From Symbiodinium natans (Eukaryota > Sar > Dinophyceae > Suessiales > Symbiodiniaceae), in contig CAJNDS010002419.1 in the NCBI GenBank assembly GCA_905221605.1, forward strand, positions 1-64,000: a stretch of 64,000 nt of DNA, read 5' to 3'. Shown here one piece after another: positions 19,673 to 30,872 of this stretch. The notes beneath the pieces were generated by a model. It had not been told where the DNA came from, made no database searches, and saw only the letters and a program-made list of their open reading frames with translations. The position numbers and the translations under genes are program-made. Positions within the stretch are counted from its first letter, which is position 1; every line of letters begins with the position of its first letter.

Positions 19673-22600
19673 GAGCCGCTGAGTGGGCGTTTCCGAAGCT
19701 AGGGTTTAGGGTTTAGGGTTTAGGGTTTAGGGTTTGGGGTTTGGGGTTTGGGGTTTGGGGTTTGGGGTTTGGGGTTTGGGGGTTTGGGTTTAGGGTTATC
19801 GGGGTCCTTATTCCAAATTCCCATATGCACAGTTCATCTTTTCTCAAGTCTTCAGCTTTGCATCGTTGATCAAAGTTTTAGCACAGCAAGTACATCCGTG
19901 GGTTCTAAAAGTAGCGGGGGTTGCTTTGGATTGATTCTTGCGAAGAAGATGCCGCCCGCTGCGGTGCAGTCTGAGTGGAAGCCGAATGGGGTAAGAAAAT
20001 GGGTCAGAACAGATCCGAAACGTTAAAGTAGCATCGCCTCCACTGTGAGGACCTTGCTGGATCTCGTGGAGTTCGGAAAGGCCAGTTCTTGAGGACTGCA
20101 TGTAGAATATGGCAACGTACCTGTGAGGCCCCAAGCCCTAGCTAAAACCCGAAATCCCTAAACCCTAAACCTTTAACCTTTAAATCCTAAACCCTAAACC
20201 CTAAACCCTAAACCCTAAACCCCAAACCCTAAACCCTAAACCAACTACACCCTAAACCAACTACACCCACCCCCGGCTGGCAGATGCGGGAGCAGCAGGG
20301 ACTCAGCAGCTTTTCCGGACAAAGCCCGGGCCTTGGCATGCTTCGTCCTTTTCTGCCGGGGAATCTGGGTTTAGGTTTAGGGTGGGATTAGGGTTTAGGG
20401 TTTAGGGTTAGGGTAACTCTGAATGCCAAGCCCTACATAAATCCTCAGCACCAAGGAGCCTCATCCTAAGCACCAAACAAGCCCAGACTGCGTATCCTAA
20501 GCTGTTTTCTGTTGCACTTCGAACTACGTAAGTTTGCCAGAAAGGTCAGCATATAGGGCGCTTGTTCCATGTTGTTCCAGTTTGCTCTGCGCTAATCGCA
20601 GTTCCCAACAGCACCCCTGCTGCACAGCAACAACAAAACCAAACCTAAGCTACCCTAAAGCCTACAACAGCCAAAATATCCACAACCCTAAACCCTAAAC
20701 CCTAAACCCTAAACCCTAAACCCCAAACCCTAAACCCTAAACCCTAAACCCTAAACCCCCCCTGCCGAATAGAAACTCTGCAGAAAAGTAAACCCAGGCC
20801 TGCACATGCGCTTCCTGGGCAACCCGGGTACTGGCAAGACGGCCCGTCGTGGGTTGTTTGGATGTTGAGGATTTGGGGTTTGGGGGCTTACTTGAAGGTT
20901 CATAGGCACGGGCTTTTAGGCAATTAGGGTTTAGGGGTTAGGGTTTAGGATTAGGGCGTACTTGAAGATTCATGTAGTGCGATAAGTACCTGAAATGACG
21001 GTAGAACCACAGCTACCCGACTTTTCAACGCTACTTACAAGTACCCATGAATCTTCAAGCACATTGCTTTTGGATTAAGGTTTAAGCTGCAAAGCATTCC
21101 AGAGTTTCAGAGATAGGCGTGAGGGATGAGGGTTTCAAGAGAAGCAAAATGGAGATCCTATGGGTATCATGTAGGGTGTGGGCCCCTTAACCCGTAACCC
21201 TAAACCCCAAATCACACACAATAAGCCCTAAACCCTTAACCCAGAAGCATCGATTTTCCCTTTTCGGGGAAGGGATCACACCAGATGCCCTAAACCCTAA
21301 ACCCTAAACCCTAAACCCTGAATGCAGGTGGTGGCACGACTGGTGGGGGAGCTGCTCCTCTCCATGGGCGTGGCGTTGTTGCAAGTCAGTTTAGGTTTTA
21401 GGGTTAGGGTTTTAGGGTTTTAGGGTTTTAGGGTTTAGGGTTTCGGGTTTAGGGTTTAGGGTCGGCCCTTATTCCCTTTTTTTTAGGGTTCGGTTCCCTG
21501 GTAAGAAGCCCCTTTAAACTAAAAAGAGAACCCTTTTCATTCCTAGGTTACTCCTGGGTCTAGGAAGCGTCGTCCTAGCTAACTTGAACTCGATTTTTTG
21601 TCCTCAACCCCGAGTCCTAAACCTTAAGCCCTACTGGCAGGCTCATGGGTACCGATAAGTAGGGTTACAAGTAGGTTAACCATGGTTGCTACCTTATTTA
21701 GGGTACTTCTAACCCTTCTTATATGTACCCATGACTCTTCAAGGTACAAGCCTAAACTCTAAACCCTAAACCCTAAACCCATGAAGCCCGAAGCTGCAAA
21801 GGCGATTCGAACGTGCCTGAGGGCCTGCGGGCTAGCGCCCTATAGGCTCCACTAAGCCCTAGAACCTTCGCCGAGTTTATGTGTTTGAGGCTTTCTGGGG
21901 TGTAGGGCTTAGAGATTTATAGGGCTTAGGGCTCAGGTGTCTGCGGCTTCATCGGCGTAAATTGTCGGGCTTGAGGGCTTTAGGGCCTCGGCCTCAAGAA
22001 TTTGGGGCTTTATGGGCTTCAGGGCTCTAGAAAGCGGTTTTTGTTCAGCGCACACGGCATAAGGCTGGGTTCGCTATATCTGCCTTAAAGGCTTTCAAGG
22101 CCCCATCCCTAAACTCCAAACCCTAAACCCCAAGCCCTAAACCCCAAACCCTAATCCCTAACCCTAAACCCTGTCATTTCATTGCGCAGGCCATCACGCC
22201 GAAGGACAACACCACCGACCAGGGCTTTGTATTCAAGCCGGGGCCCCCGCGCGTTTGTTTTGTTTTGGGGATGTTTGGGTCTAGTTTCGGGTTTAGGGCT
22301 TAGGATTTAGGGTGTACGGTTAGGGTTTGAAAAAGTTTAGGGATTTAGGGTTTATGGTTTAGGGCAGGTGTTTAGGGTCTTTCGGGGTTTCGTGAATCTG
22401 GAAGGCGTATGAGGCGTGCGGGTACAGGCGGCTTGGGGCTTCGCATGTCCTGCAAAGAGAAGGTTGCAACAATAAATTGCCAGTACCTCTTCTGGTAGCT
22501 GAAGCCCTAGACCCTAACCCTAAACCCTAAATCCCGAAGCCCCAAGAAGTAGCAGCCCCAAAGCTCTCAACCCTCAACCCTCAACCCAAGTTCCCCCCCT

Positions 22601-25600
22601 ACAAACAGTCCTTCATAGAGATGCTAATAGTGGGGTGGGGGGTACTATATACTTCCTAGAAAGGACTGTTAGTATAATTGGGGGAACATCCGCCAAACCT
22701 TCAAGCTCGAAGGATTGGGTGCCTCGAGTGCGTACCATGCTCCCGGAACCTTAAACCCTAAACCCTAACCCAAACCCCAAACCCTAAACCCTAAACCCTA
22801 AACCTTGAAAGCCCGAGCTCGGTGAGGTTATGGGTTTGAGGCGCAGGGTGTGGCATGCTGTTGTGTCTCCGTAGACCAACTTAAGGTTTCGGGTTTAGGG
22901 TTTCAGGTTTGGGGTTTAGGGTTTCGGGTTTAGGGTCAAAAGCGGCAGCTGCAAGTGGAGGTCAAGACCTCCACGGGAAGGTTGATCTAGACGGCGGGCC
23001 TTTTTTTTTCTCGACACAATCAAGCCAAAAACCGTGTAGGATTCATCTCTTCCCAGGTAGGCCCCTGGGACATCCCTAAACCCTAAACCCTAAACCCTAA
23101 ACCCTAAACCCTTATTGGGTTTAAGCGGATCATCCTCAGGAACCTTGGCCAATCCTGGCTTCAATTTCCCTGGAGCACTTCGCAGAGCCCCAAACCCCCA
23201 AAAGCCCAAGCTTTTGTCCAAGCTCAACCCTCAACCCTCAACCCTCAACCCCCAACCCTCAACCCCCAACCCTCAACCCCCCAACCCTCAACCCTCAACC
23301 CTAAACCCAAACCCTAAACCCCAAACCTTTTTCTTGGCGGGCCAGGGAAGCTTCTCGAGCCGATCTGGTCGGAGAGTATGTGGGCGCGACAGCCCTGAAG
23401 GCGCCAGGGGTGTAGGGGCTGAGTGCCGAGAGACCGGAGGGCACTTAGGGGTTTAGGGTTTAGGGTTTAGGGTTTAGGGTTTAGGGTTCAGGGTTCAGGG
23501 TCTAGGGTGGGGGCGCGACTTTGTTTGACATATCCACCTTGGCAGTCCCTCACCCCAGAAACTCCAAGCCCGGAACTGCAAACCCTAAACCCTAAACCCT
23601 AAACCCTAAACCCTAAACCCTAAACCCTAAACCCTAAACCCTAAACCCGTTCCAGGTGCAGCAGGTCGTGAAAGAGGCCTTGGGAGGAGTTCTCTTCATC
23701 GACGAGGCATACTCCTTGGTCCAAGGTGGGACGTCGGGCAGTTGTGACTGCGAGTAGGCCCTTATTTCCTTTTTTTTAGGGTTGGGGTTCCCTTATACTC
23801 CCCTTAAAACCAAACAGGGTACCCTTTTTATTCCTAGGTAACTCCCGGGTCCAGAATTGTGATTTGCGCGCAGTCGCTTGAAAGCCTGCTGTATACCACT
23901 CTCAGTAAAACCTTATGAGCCCGGCAGTCCGTATGCCCTGGAGTGTTGAAGGTAGACCTTGCTCAAAACCCTAAACCTAAACCCTAAACCCTAAACCCTA
24001 AGCCCCTCGTATAAGCCCTGGGAGTCCCTCCCAAATCACGGCTTCGGCGTGCAGAGACCAAATCTATCAGGTATGGGCTCTTCCTAGGGTTTAGGGTTTA
24101 CGGTTTAGGGTTTCGGGTTTAGGGCTTAGTGCTTTTCATCTCGCACGCGAGCAACCCCCTTATGTAGAGGAGAGGAGCGGCAGACTAAAGAGTTGTCGCT
24201 TCTCTCAGGCTTGCAGGGGGCTCGAAAGTTTAAGCCAGGCTGCTAATTGATAGGAGGTGATCGTCCCCAAGCCCTGAACCCTAAACTCTCTTGGCTATCC
24301 CCGCGGCAGCGCTGCGGGCCAGGTGGCCGCGACAGTTTCGGCGTTGAGGCCGTGGATACTCTCATCAAGGACCTCTCATGAGCTTTTAGCCAACCCTAAA
24401 CCCTAAACCCTAAACCCTAAACCCTAAACCGTGGATACTGGTTTTTGAGGCTTGAGGTGCCGGGGGTAAGAAGTAGGGTACCTCTGATTAGGACCTTCTT
24501 TAGGGCACCTACAACCATACCTATAAGTACCCATGAGGCACGAAGTAGGCTTTTAGCCATTGAGTGTAGTGCTCCAGTTCTGTGCTCGCCTGAGATGCAG
24601 TGACAGAGCTTTGATCACATCATTTGACCCTACCCCCCCCCCCCCCCCAAGCTCCCCTTCAACCCTAAGCCCTGAACTACATGAGCCTTATACAACATGC
24701 ATTAAACATACTAAATAAATAAATAAATAGCTGCATCAATCAACAATTTGTTCGCATGTGCTTTGTATATATGCCATATTGTTTAGGGTAGATGAAACTG
24801 GACTTGAGGAGATGGAAGACAACCGTGCGCATCTCATTGCACCTTTGCGGCCCTGCAGGGGGAGGGCGGACGGCAGGGTTTATGGCTTCCCTAAACCCTA
24901 AACCCCAAACCCTAAACCCTAAACTCTAAACCCTAAACCCTCCCTAAACCCTAATGTTGGACCTGCTTTAATAATGTAACCCCCCCCCCCCCCAACAGTC
25001 GCGACCCTGAATAAAAAAGACCCCAAACAGGGGGGGGGGGGGGGGGAGGGGGGTGCAGAGAAATGAGCTCTCTTCAGGGTTTTGGAACCAGATCTCAAAC
25101 TAAGAACTTGACCTCAAAAACCATTAAAAAAAAACAGGCCCGGCCCGAAATCTTTTCATTATAGCGGACCCCCAAAACAGAGGGTCCAGACCCTGAATAG
25201 CCGGAAAACTTTTCATAATAGCGGCCCCCTAGAGTATTGGGGGTGCAACATTAACCCTACACCCTAAACCCTAAACCCTAAACCCAAAACCCCCACATGG
25301 GACAGAGTGTTTAGGGTTTCGGGTGTAGGGTGTCTAGGGGTTAGTGTGTAGGCATGGAGCCGATGTTTCCCGGTCTCGACATTGCTCAGGGTTTCGCAAC
25401 GGATCGTCGTGTCTGGGGCTAGATATGGTTTCGGGGTTTGGCGTTAAGTTTATTAGGGTTTAGGGGTCTGGGCGAGGTTTTCAAGGTTAGGGTTTAGGGC
25501 GTAAGGTTGAGGGTATATAGTATATAGTAATGTTGCACCCGCTTTAGTGAAAGGGGGCACTATTATACGATGTTCCGGAAATCCTATACAGGACCCCCCA

Positions 25601-27713
25601 TTATTTAGGGTGGGCCTCAATTATGCGATGTTTGCCGGCCGGGGTTGCCGGTTAGGGCAAAAAATGCCTGAGCTGGTTGACTAGAGAGAACAAAAGGAAG
25701 CTGAAGGTACTATTATTAACTACTACGACGACGACGACCCCAGCCCACATAATTCAGGATCCCCGAAAACCCCAAAATTGTTTGGGAGGGGGGGGGGGCC
25801 CTGCGTACTAAAACGAGTCCAACATTAGCTAAAGAATCGTACCTTTTTTTCCCAGGACCTTCCTACAGGAGCCTACAAACTTTCCGGAGCCTAAAGGTAT
25901 GGCTATTGCGGTTGGGCTCTTCGTGCTCTTCCGAAAGCCCCCCCGTAGGCCCTAAACCCCAAGCCCCAAGCCCTAAACCCCAAATCCAACTCTAAGCTTG
26001 AAGGCAGATACAGATTGCAGCATCCCCAAAAGAGAATCTCATGGCCTCTTGCTATAGAGAACCCCAAGCCCTGAGATGGGAGCTCTTTTGGCCCCGAGGG
26101 ATAGAGTGCCCAAAGATTCTTTTTCCGAGGTGATCCTGGCAGGCTACACGAAGGCCCGCAAAAAGAACACCTGAGAAGGGTTCGGTTTAGGGCTTGGGGG
26201 AGATTGGTGTTTGGCCTGCAGGCTGCGGGGAGCATACTAATTTTGGTGCATGTGTGGCCCCATTTTTGGAAGTGCTCGCTATACTGAACGCATCTCTGGT
26301 GCTTAGGTCTCCGCCTCTATAGGACCCACTTAGCTGTCGAAGATCTGTAGCATCCTTGGGAATTCTACAGCCCAAGCGAGTCTCAAGCATGATGCTTCAT
26401 GTCTGGTTCTACAGGGGGTAGAGTGAAGTAACCCTTTAGCCTTGTTGGAGTTTAGGGTTTAGGGTTTAGTGTTTAGGGTTTAGCCTTGTTGGGTATTCCC
26501 ATATGCTTCGAGAGGTTAACCTAAACCTTGAACAATAAGCCCTGCCTTGAGTTCCCCTTGATCCCGGGTCTTGGACTTGCAGAGCCGCTTGCATTGGCTT
26601 TAGGACTCACCTATGCCAGCAATGCCAACCGTCCCTATACCAAAACCCGTCTCTAAACCATAACCCGCCTGAACAATGAGAAGGCTAAACCCAAAGCACC
26701 CTGCCCTCCATTGTAATAAACAGGCCGGAACTCCAAAATCCTGACAACAAGAATCCGAAGCCACGAAAGCCGCACCAAGTGCCTAAAAACCGAGAGTGCG
26801 ATTGTGGTGAGCTCTCGGGATAGAATTGCGAAGTGCGAAGCTCTAAACACCACTAAACCCTGATCCCTACACTGTATAGAAACCATCATCTTTGGCCCTA
26901 CAACCCTCAACCAGAAGCCCTTCTTTTCTGTTAGCACCCCCCCCCCCCCCTTCCTAAGCCCCGAAGAAACGAACTTGAACTTCCACAACAATCCTTAAGC
27001 ACAAATCCGACATAAGAGGCTTCAGGGTTTAGGGTTTAGGGTTTGGGTTTAGGGCTTAGGGTTCAGCGTTCAGGGTTAAGGTCAGATCCCCGGACGCGAA
27101 ACCCAGCTGTTCCTTTATGGAGAGAAAGCCCCAAATCTGAATCTCCAAGCCCTTCAGCACTGCACCCAAAGTCTAAACCCTAGAAGCCCAGACCCTCAGC
27201 AGGTTGTTGCAGCAGCAAAAGTCCACTACACTTGAAGAAAAAAGCGCCTGAGCCCTGAAGCTTACACCCTCAAACCCCAAGCCCTACACCCCAAACCTCT
27301 AAACCCTACACTGATTTAGAGAAACGACCCTCAACTGACCCAGGCGACTGATGACTTCTTCAAACCCAAACGCCAAACACCAAACCTCAACACCAAACCC
27401 CAGACCCCAAACCCCAAACCCCAAACCCTAAACCCCAAACCCCAAACCCCAAACCCCAAACCCCAAATCCCAAACCCCAAACCCCAAACCCTAAACCCTA
27501 AACCCCAAACCCCAAACCCCAAACCTAAACCCTAAACCCCAAACCCCAAACCCCAAACCCTAAACCCCAAACCCTAAACCCTAAACCTTAAACCCTAAAC
27601 CCCAGGAGATGGATGACTTCTTTAACTCGAATCCCGGCTTCCGCTCGCGCGTGCCCTTCTCCTTCGCCTTCGAGGACTATACCTGTCCGGAGCTTGTCCA
27701 GACGCTGGGCACT
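19614..27713 (+). CDS. CbbX/SpoVK-like AAA+ ATPase, module 1
   Basis: Exons inferred from protein continuity: 19614-19672, 20050-20080, 20284-20329, 20798-20841, 21328-21384, 22190-22242, 23346-23400, 23656-23725, 24323-about 24375, 26130-26153 (perhaps from 26099), 27606-27713. In order they give FDLVGLTEVKESM (N-terminal helices), LHMRFLGNPGTGKT (Walker A), RADLVGEYVGATA, GGVLFIDEAYSL (Walker B), SFGVEAVDTLIKDL, VILAGYTK (strand before sensor 1) and FNSNPGFRSRVPF (arginine-finger region), then FEDYTCPEL (start of the C-terminal subdomain). This is the AAA+ family of the red-type Rubisco activase CbbX. The substrate of dinoflagellate members is not known, and a Rubisco role should not be assumed. 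Six of the donors are GC, two GT, one GA. One residue stretch between LIKDL and VILAGY is not placed. Upstream exons probably belong to the same gene; no start codon was found. Family certain, exact gene limits not. Confidence 0.85.
19700..19795 (+). repeat. TTTAGGG array passing into (TTTGGGG)n
   Basis: Perfect TTTAGGG units change abruptly into a block of TTTGGGG units. Confidence 0.95.
20050..20080 (+). CDS. AAA+ module 1 exon (31 nt)
   Basis: After CTGTGAG; completes Arg and reads TLLDLVEFGK, equivalent to RAMVEFDQ in module 2. GC donor (AAG|gccagt). Confidence 0.7.
20284..20329 (+). CDS. AAA+ module 1 exon
   Basis: GGCAG acceptor; MREQQGLSSFSGQSP, then G split across a GC donor (CCGG|gccttgg). 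Joins to LHMRFLGNPG in the next exon. Confidence 0.75.
20680..20758 (-). repeat. (CCCTAAA)n array
   Basis: Upstream of the Walker A exon. Confidence 0.95.
20798..20841 (+). CDS. AAA+ module 1 Walker A exon
   Basis: AACCCAG acceptor; LHMRFLGNPGTGKT is a perfect Walker A of the CbbX family. GC donor (ACG|gcccgt). The next exon continues VVARLVGEL. Confidence 0.9.
20957..21061 (+). mobile_element. Family D element
   Basis: TACTTGAAGATTCATGTAGT and ACCCATGAATCTTCAAGCA at the ends. A fragment of the same family end lies at 20889-20905. Confidence 0.8.
21328..21384 (+). CDS. AAA+ module 1 exon
   Basis: AATGCAG acceptor; VVARLVGELLLSMGVALLQ; donor GTCAGT. Aligns with VVARIVGELLVEMGVIAK of module 2. 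CCCTAAA upstream, TTTAGGG downstream. Confidence 0.88.
21461..21563 (+). mobile_element. Family B element in AAA+ intron
   Basis: CGGCCCTTATTCCC at the left, TTCCTAGGTTACTCCTGGG-TCTAG at the right; same layout as the PPR intron at 1744. Confidence 0.75.
21635..21746 (+). mobile_element. Family D element in AAA+ intron
   Basis: CTACTGGCAGGCTCATGGGTA and TACCCATGACTCTTCAAGGTA at the ends. Confidence 0.7.
22190..22242 (+). CDS. AAA+ module 1 exon
   Basis: GCGCAG acceptor; AITPKDNTTDQGFVFKPG, a module-specific insertion between the post-Walker A helix and RADLVGEY. GC donor (GG|gccccc). Phase fits the next exon. Confidence 0.75.
22589..22692 (+). mobile_element. Family C element in AAA+ intron
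   Basis: AAGTTCCCCCCCTACAAACAG and GGACTGTTAGTATAATTGGG are paired ends; less well preserved than other copies. Confidence 0.6.
23346..23400 (+). CDS. AAA+ module 1 exon: RADLVGEYVG
   Basis: GGGCCAG acceptor; EASRADLVGEYVGATALK; GC donor (AAG|gcgcca). Corresponds to VSRADLVAEYTGQTAPK in module 2, with the same intron position after the Lys. A longer open frame crosses here in another reading and is not the gene. Confidence 0.85.
23580..23648 (-). repeat. (CCCTAAA)n array
   Basis: Ten near-perfect units ending seven bases before the Walker B exon acceptor. Confidence 0.97.
23656..23725 (+). CDS. AAA+ module 1 Walker B exon
   Basis: GTTCCAG acceptor; VQQVVKEALGGVLFIDEAYS, then LVQ. Walker B with catalytic Asp-Glu intact. 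Donor CAAG|gtggga. A family B element starts 25 bases later. Confidence 0.9.
23751..23854 (+). mobile_element. Family B element in AAA+ intron
   Basis: CGAGTAGGCCCTTATTTCC at the left; TTCCTAGGTAACTCCCGGG-TCCAG at the right. Confidence 0.75.
24323..24375 (+). CDS. AAA+ module 1 exon: GVEAVDTLIKDL
   Basis: GGGCCAG acceptor; GRDSFGVEAVDTLIKDL, equivalent to KFGQEAVDTLIKEI in module 2. The 3' border is not fixed; TGA follows two codons later if not spliced. Confidence 0.75.
25005..25255 (+). mobile_element. Inverted-repeat element remnant (family G)
   Basis: Contains TTTTCATTATAGCGGACCCCC and TTTTCATAATAGCGGCCCCC repeats, ending GGGGGTGCAACATT. A related stretch in reverse orientation starts AATGTTGCACCC at 25529. 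The two may be arms of one larger interrupted element. Confidence 0.5.
25525..25650 (-). mobile_element. Family G element, inverted relative to 25005
   Basis: AATGTTGCACCCGCTTTAGTG at the left, and GGGGGCACTATTATACGATG resembles the reverse of the copy at 25005. Confidence 0.45.
26130..26153 (+). CDS. AAA+ module 1 microexon: VILAGYTK
   Basis: CCGAG acceptor and GC donor (AAG|gcccgc) delimit 24 nt encoding VILAGYTK, which joins exactly to EMDDFFNSNPGF at 27606. The open frame also extends up to 26099, so the exon could be longer. Confidence 0.7.
27365..27604 (-). repeat. (CCCCAAA)n/(CCCTAAA)n array
   Basis: Over 30 units, CCCCAAA dominating on the left and CCCTAAA interspersed. The final unit is fused to the splice acceptor (CTAAACCCCAG|). 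Confidence 0.97.
27606..27713 (+). CDS. AAA+ module 1 arginine-finger/C-terminal exon
   Basis: EMDDFFNSNPGFRSRVPF, then SFAFEDYTCPELVQT. NPGFRSR carries the conserved arginines. TGA at 27714-27716 would end the protein early; a GG/GC-type donor near CTG (27707) is also possible. Directly flanked by CCCTAAA and TTTAGGG. Confidence 0.85.
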
Positions 27714-27719
27714 TGAACG

Positions 27720-27860
27720 GGGCTTTAGGGTTTTGGGTTTAGGGTTTAGGGTTTAGGGTTCAGGGTTAGCGTTTAGGGTTTAGGGTTTTAGGGTTTAGGG
27801 TTTAGGGTTTAGGGTTTAGGGTTTAGCGTTGAGGGTTTAGGGTTTAGGGTTTGGGGTTCC
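27720..27860 (+). repeat. (TTTAGGG)n array
   Basis: Mirror of the array before the exon at 27606; about 18 units. Confidence 0.96.
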
Positions 27861-28091
27861 CTAAGCCCTCAATCCCGAACCTAAACGCTAGTTTTGGGAT
27901 TTCGTGTTTAGTCAGGGTTTACGCAGAGAGTACGCCGAGAGTGTCGGCCCGAGAAGAGTGAGGACTATCCGTGGGCACCGAATGAGCAGAGCTCCTAAAC
28001 CCGAAACCCTAAACCCCAAACCCTAAACCCTAAACCCTAAACCCTAAACCCCAAACCCCAAACCCTAAACCCTAAACCCTTCACCCCCCAG

Positions 28092-28156
28092 CTGCAGCAT
28101 CGAGTGTCCCAAGGATTGGGCAGTTGCAGCTAAAGTCCAAGTCAATGGAGTTGAAG
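28092..28156 (+). CDS. Possible exon, unknown
   Basis: CCCCCAG acceptor; CSIECPKDWAVAAKVQVNGV, then a GC donor (GAAG|gcgggg). CCCTAAA upstream and TTTAGGG downstream. Confidence 0.45.
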
Positions 28157-28429
28157 GCGGGGCTCATACTACCTAAACCCTACTTAAAAAGGGTTTAGGG
28201 TTTAGGGTTTAGGGTTTAGGGTTTAGGGTTTAGCCTTACTACCTAAACCCATACTCCAAACCCTGAAACCCCACAAGCCTCATGGTGCGCATTTTCTCAT
28301 AGGATCTGTGTTAGCACTTCCTCTCTCGTACTAAGTTTGGGGTTTAGGCTTTAGGGGGTTTCAGGGAACCTTTTCAGGGTTTGAGAATTAGGGCAAGGGT
28401 GCGATCTTGATTCCTCAAGCATCAAGTCT

Positions 28430-28513
28430 CCCTAAACCCTAAACCCTAAACCCTAAACCCTAAACCCTAAACCCTAAACCCTAAACCCTAAACCCTAAAC
28501 CCTAAACCCTAAA
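28430..28513 (-). repeat. (CCCTAAA)n array
   Basis: Twelve near-perfect units. No exon is recognised before the next TTTAGGG array at 28590. Confidence 0.96.
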
Positions 28514-28804
28514 CTCGGCCTTCTGGGCCTCGGTGGAATGGTCACGGGGTTAACACCAAACCCGAAATCCTCGACCCTAAGCACCCTGAACCGTTAGGGT
28601 TTAGGGTTTAGGGTTTAGGGTTTAGGGTTCAGGGTTTAGGGTTCAGGGTTCAGGGTTTAGGGTTTAGCAACCTAAGCCCGAAACCCTAAACTCTCACCCT
28701 AAACCCTAAACCCTAAACTCTCACCCTAAAAACCTAAACCCTAAGCCCTAAACCCTAAACCCGAAACCCTAAACCCTAAACCCTAAACCCTATTCCTATC
28801 CCCT

Positions 28805-28918
28805 AACAATGCCCAGCCGGTCAGGGGGATGGGAGCTGTGCAGAGGGCAGCACTTGCTGGTGGCTCCGCCGCGCTGCCAAGCTGACTCCTGGTCGAACCC
28901 CCACACTTTAGGGCCCTC
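28805..28918 (+). CDS. Possible exon, unknown
   Basis: Lies between CCCTAAA (28680-28790) and TTTAGGG (28920 on). One open frame gives GSCAEGSTCWWLRRAAKL. Not recognised; could be chance. Confidence 0.25.
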
Positions 28919-30059
28919 AGGGTTTAGGGTTTATAAGGTTTAGGGTTTAGGGTTTAGGGTTTAGGGTCTAGGGTGTAGGGTGTAGGGTGTAGGGTATAGG
29001 GTTTCGGTTTTGGGGTTTCGGGTTTAGGGTTTAGGGTTGAGGGCCCGCAGGTTTTAGGGTTTCGGGTTTAGGGTTTAGGGCTGAGGGCCCGCAGCGTTTA
29101 GGGTTGTCATCGGGTTTAGGGGGTTATAGGGAAGCTGAACTTAGATTTAAAGTTTATCTACGGTTTAGGGTTTTAGGGAAACGGAACCCGAAACCCTAAC
29201 CCTAACCCTTTGCGTTTGCCGGCTGTGGGTTGCCGTTGAGTGGTGCTGAGGGTGCAGGGTTTGCCAGAGACCATACCCTATACCCTAAACCCTAAACCCT
29301 AAACCCTAAACCCTTAACCCTTAACCCTTAACCCTTAACCCATGCTGTGTAAGAATTGCCGGTCGAGACCCTTGAGCCTAAGTAGGGCTCAGGGCCAGGT
29401 TTTGGTGTTTAGGGTTTAGGGTTTAGGGTTTAGGGTTCAGGGTTGAGGGCCTTTGGGGTTTAGGGTGGACCCTGAGCCGAATGACTAGGGTTCAGGGTGC
29501 AGGATTTAGGGTTCAGGGCTGAAGGTTTAGAGTCTGGGCTTCAGGGTTTAGGGCTTGGCGGGGCTGAAGGTTGCTTGATTTCCCTTGCTTGCAAAACCCT
29601 GAACCCTGAACCCTGAACCCTAAACCCTAAACCCTAAACCCTAAACCCTAAACCCTAAACCCTAAACCCTAAACCCTAGACAAGCTGCATCCAAGGAGCA
29701 CGCACTGCTGTGATCATCACGACCGCGCGAAATGCCGCGTGGCTTGGCCTGCAACATGTACACCGATGCTGTCCTCGGATGCCCAGTAGTACACTCATTC
29801 CCTTCTATAGTTTGGGGGGGGGGGTTAGGGTTGTTCTTAGGGTTTTTGGTTTGGGGTTAGGGTTTATAGGATTTAGGGTTTAGGATCCCCTCCAAAGGCC
29901 CTAAGCCCTAAACCCTAGACTGAATCTGCGGTGAGGTTCGGGCGTCGCTCAACCGAGCTGTTGTCTGTTTCTTTACATTTTCCGTTTTGACAATGAATGT
30001 GTTGCCGTGCTACCTTTCTGGGTAAGCGTTTAGGTATGCTTGTTGTTTGCCCTCGTTGC

Positions 30060-30206
30060 TTGGTGGTTCATGGTACTTAGTAACCCAATTATAACTGTAC
30101 TTATAAACCAATTATATCCTTATTAGGGTACTTAAGGGGCTCATAGGTGGGTTATAACTACATACACTTATAATTGGGCTTATCACTACCCTCAACCTCC
30201 AAGTAG
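30060..30206 (+). mobile_element. Family D element, long form
   Basis: TGGTGGTTCATGGTACTTAG and ACTACCCTCAACCTCCAAGTA at the ends, with a second nested palindrome (CCAATTATA.../...TATAATTGG) inside. Confidence 0.8.
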
Positions 30207-30784
30207 GGTTTTGTGTAGAAGTCTGTTTCCCAGAGAGGTTGAGAGGTCAACTCAGTCTGGCACCCAAGTTCTAGAACCGAACTTTGGGGCTTAGGGGCTT
30301 AGGGTCTTAGGGTCTAGGGTTTGGGGTTTAGGGTTTAGGGTTTAGTGTTCAGGCGTCCTTAGGGTCGAAGAGGCTCAGGGTTACTGCGTGATGTTTCAAA
30401 CTGTTTGGGCTTGTTTGGCCCTAGCTAGGACAGCGACTTCCTGCTGCTGCGCCCCACCTTCCCTGCCCCCCCTCCCTCTGGGCCCCCAATGTTACTTTCG
30501 TAAGGGGTGTATAGGGAAAAGCCTAAGCCCGAAACCCTAAACCCTAAACCCTAAACACTACTAAACCCTACTAAACCCTACTAATTAAACCCTAAACCCT
30601 ACTAAACCCTAAACCCTAAACTCCTAAACCCTACGAAAACCTGAACCCTAAACCCTAAACCCTAAACCCTAAACCCTACTCTGAACCCTGCTAAGCCCTA
30701 AGCGCCCACATCCTCAGGAGCACAGGGACGACCGGCCCGGCCCCCGGCAGGGAAGGCCATGCTGAGGAGGCTTAAGGGGTGTTG

Positions 30785-30872
30785 GGGTTTAGGGTTTAGG
30801 GTTTAGGGTTTAGGGTTTAGGGTTTAGGGTTTAGGGTTTAGGGTTTAGGGTTTAGGGTTTAGGGTTTAGGGT
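30785..30872 (+). repeat. (TTTAGGG)n array
   Basis: Twelve perfect units followed by a poly-G run. Confidence 0.97.

Noticed and set aside
22945-22990. Possible AAA+ module 1 exon (RQLQVEVKTSTGRL)
   Set aside because: The protein is continuous from 22242 to 23346 in phase, leaving no place for it.
23115-23456. 113-codon plus-strand frame with QPSTLNPQP repeats
   Set aside because: Mostly the translation of CAACCCT repeats. The real exon at 23346-23400 lies in another frame and matches AAA+ module 1.
27331-27522. Gly/Phe/Trp-rich minus-strand frame
   Set aside because: Translation of the CCCCAAA array; similar Gly-Phe-Arg-Val frames elsewhere have the same origin.
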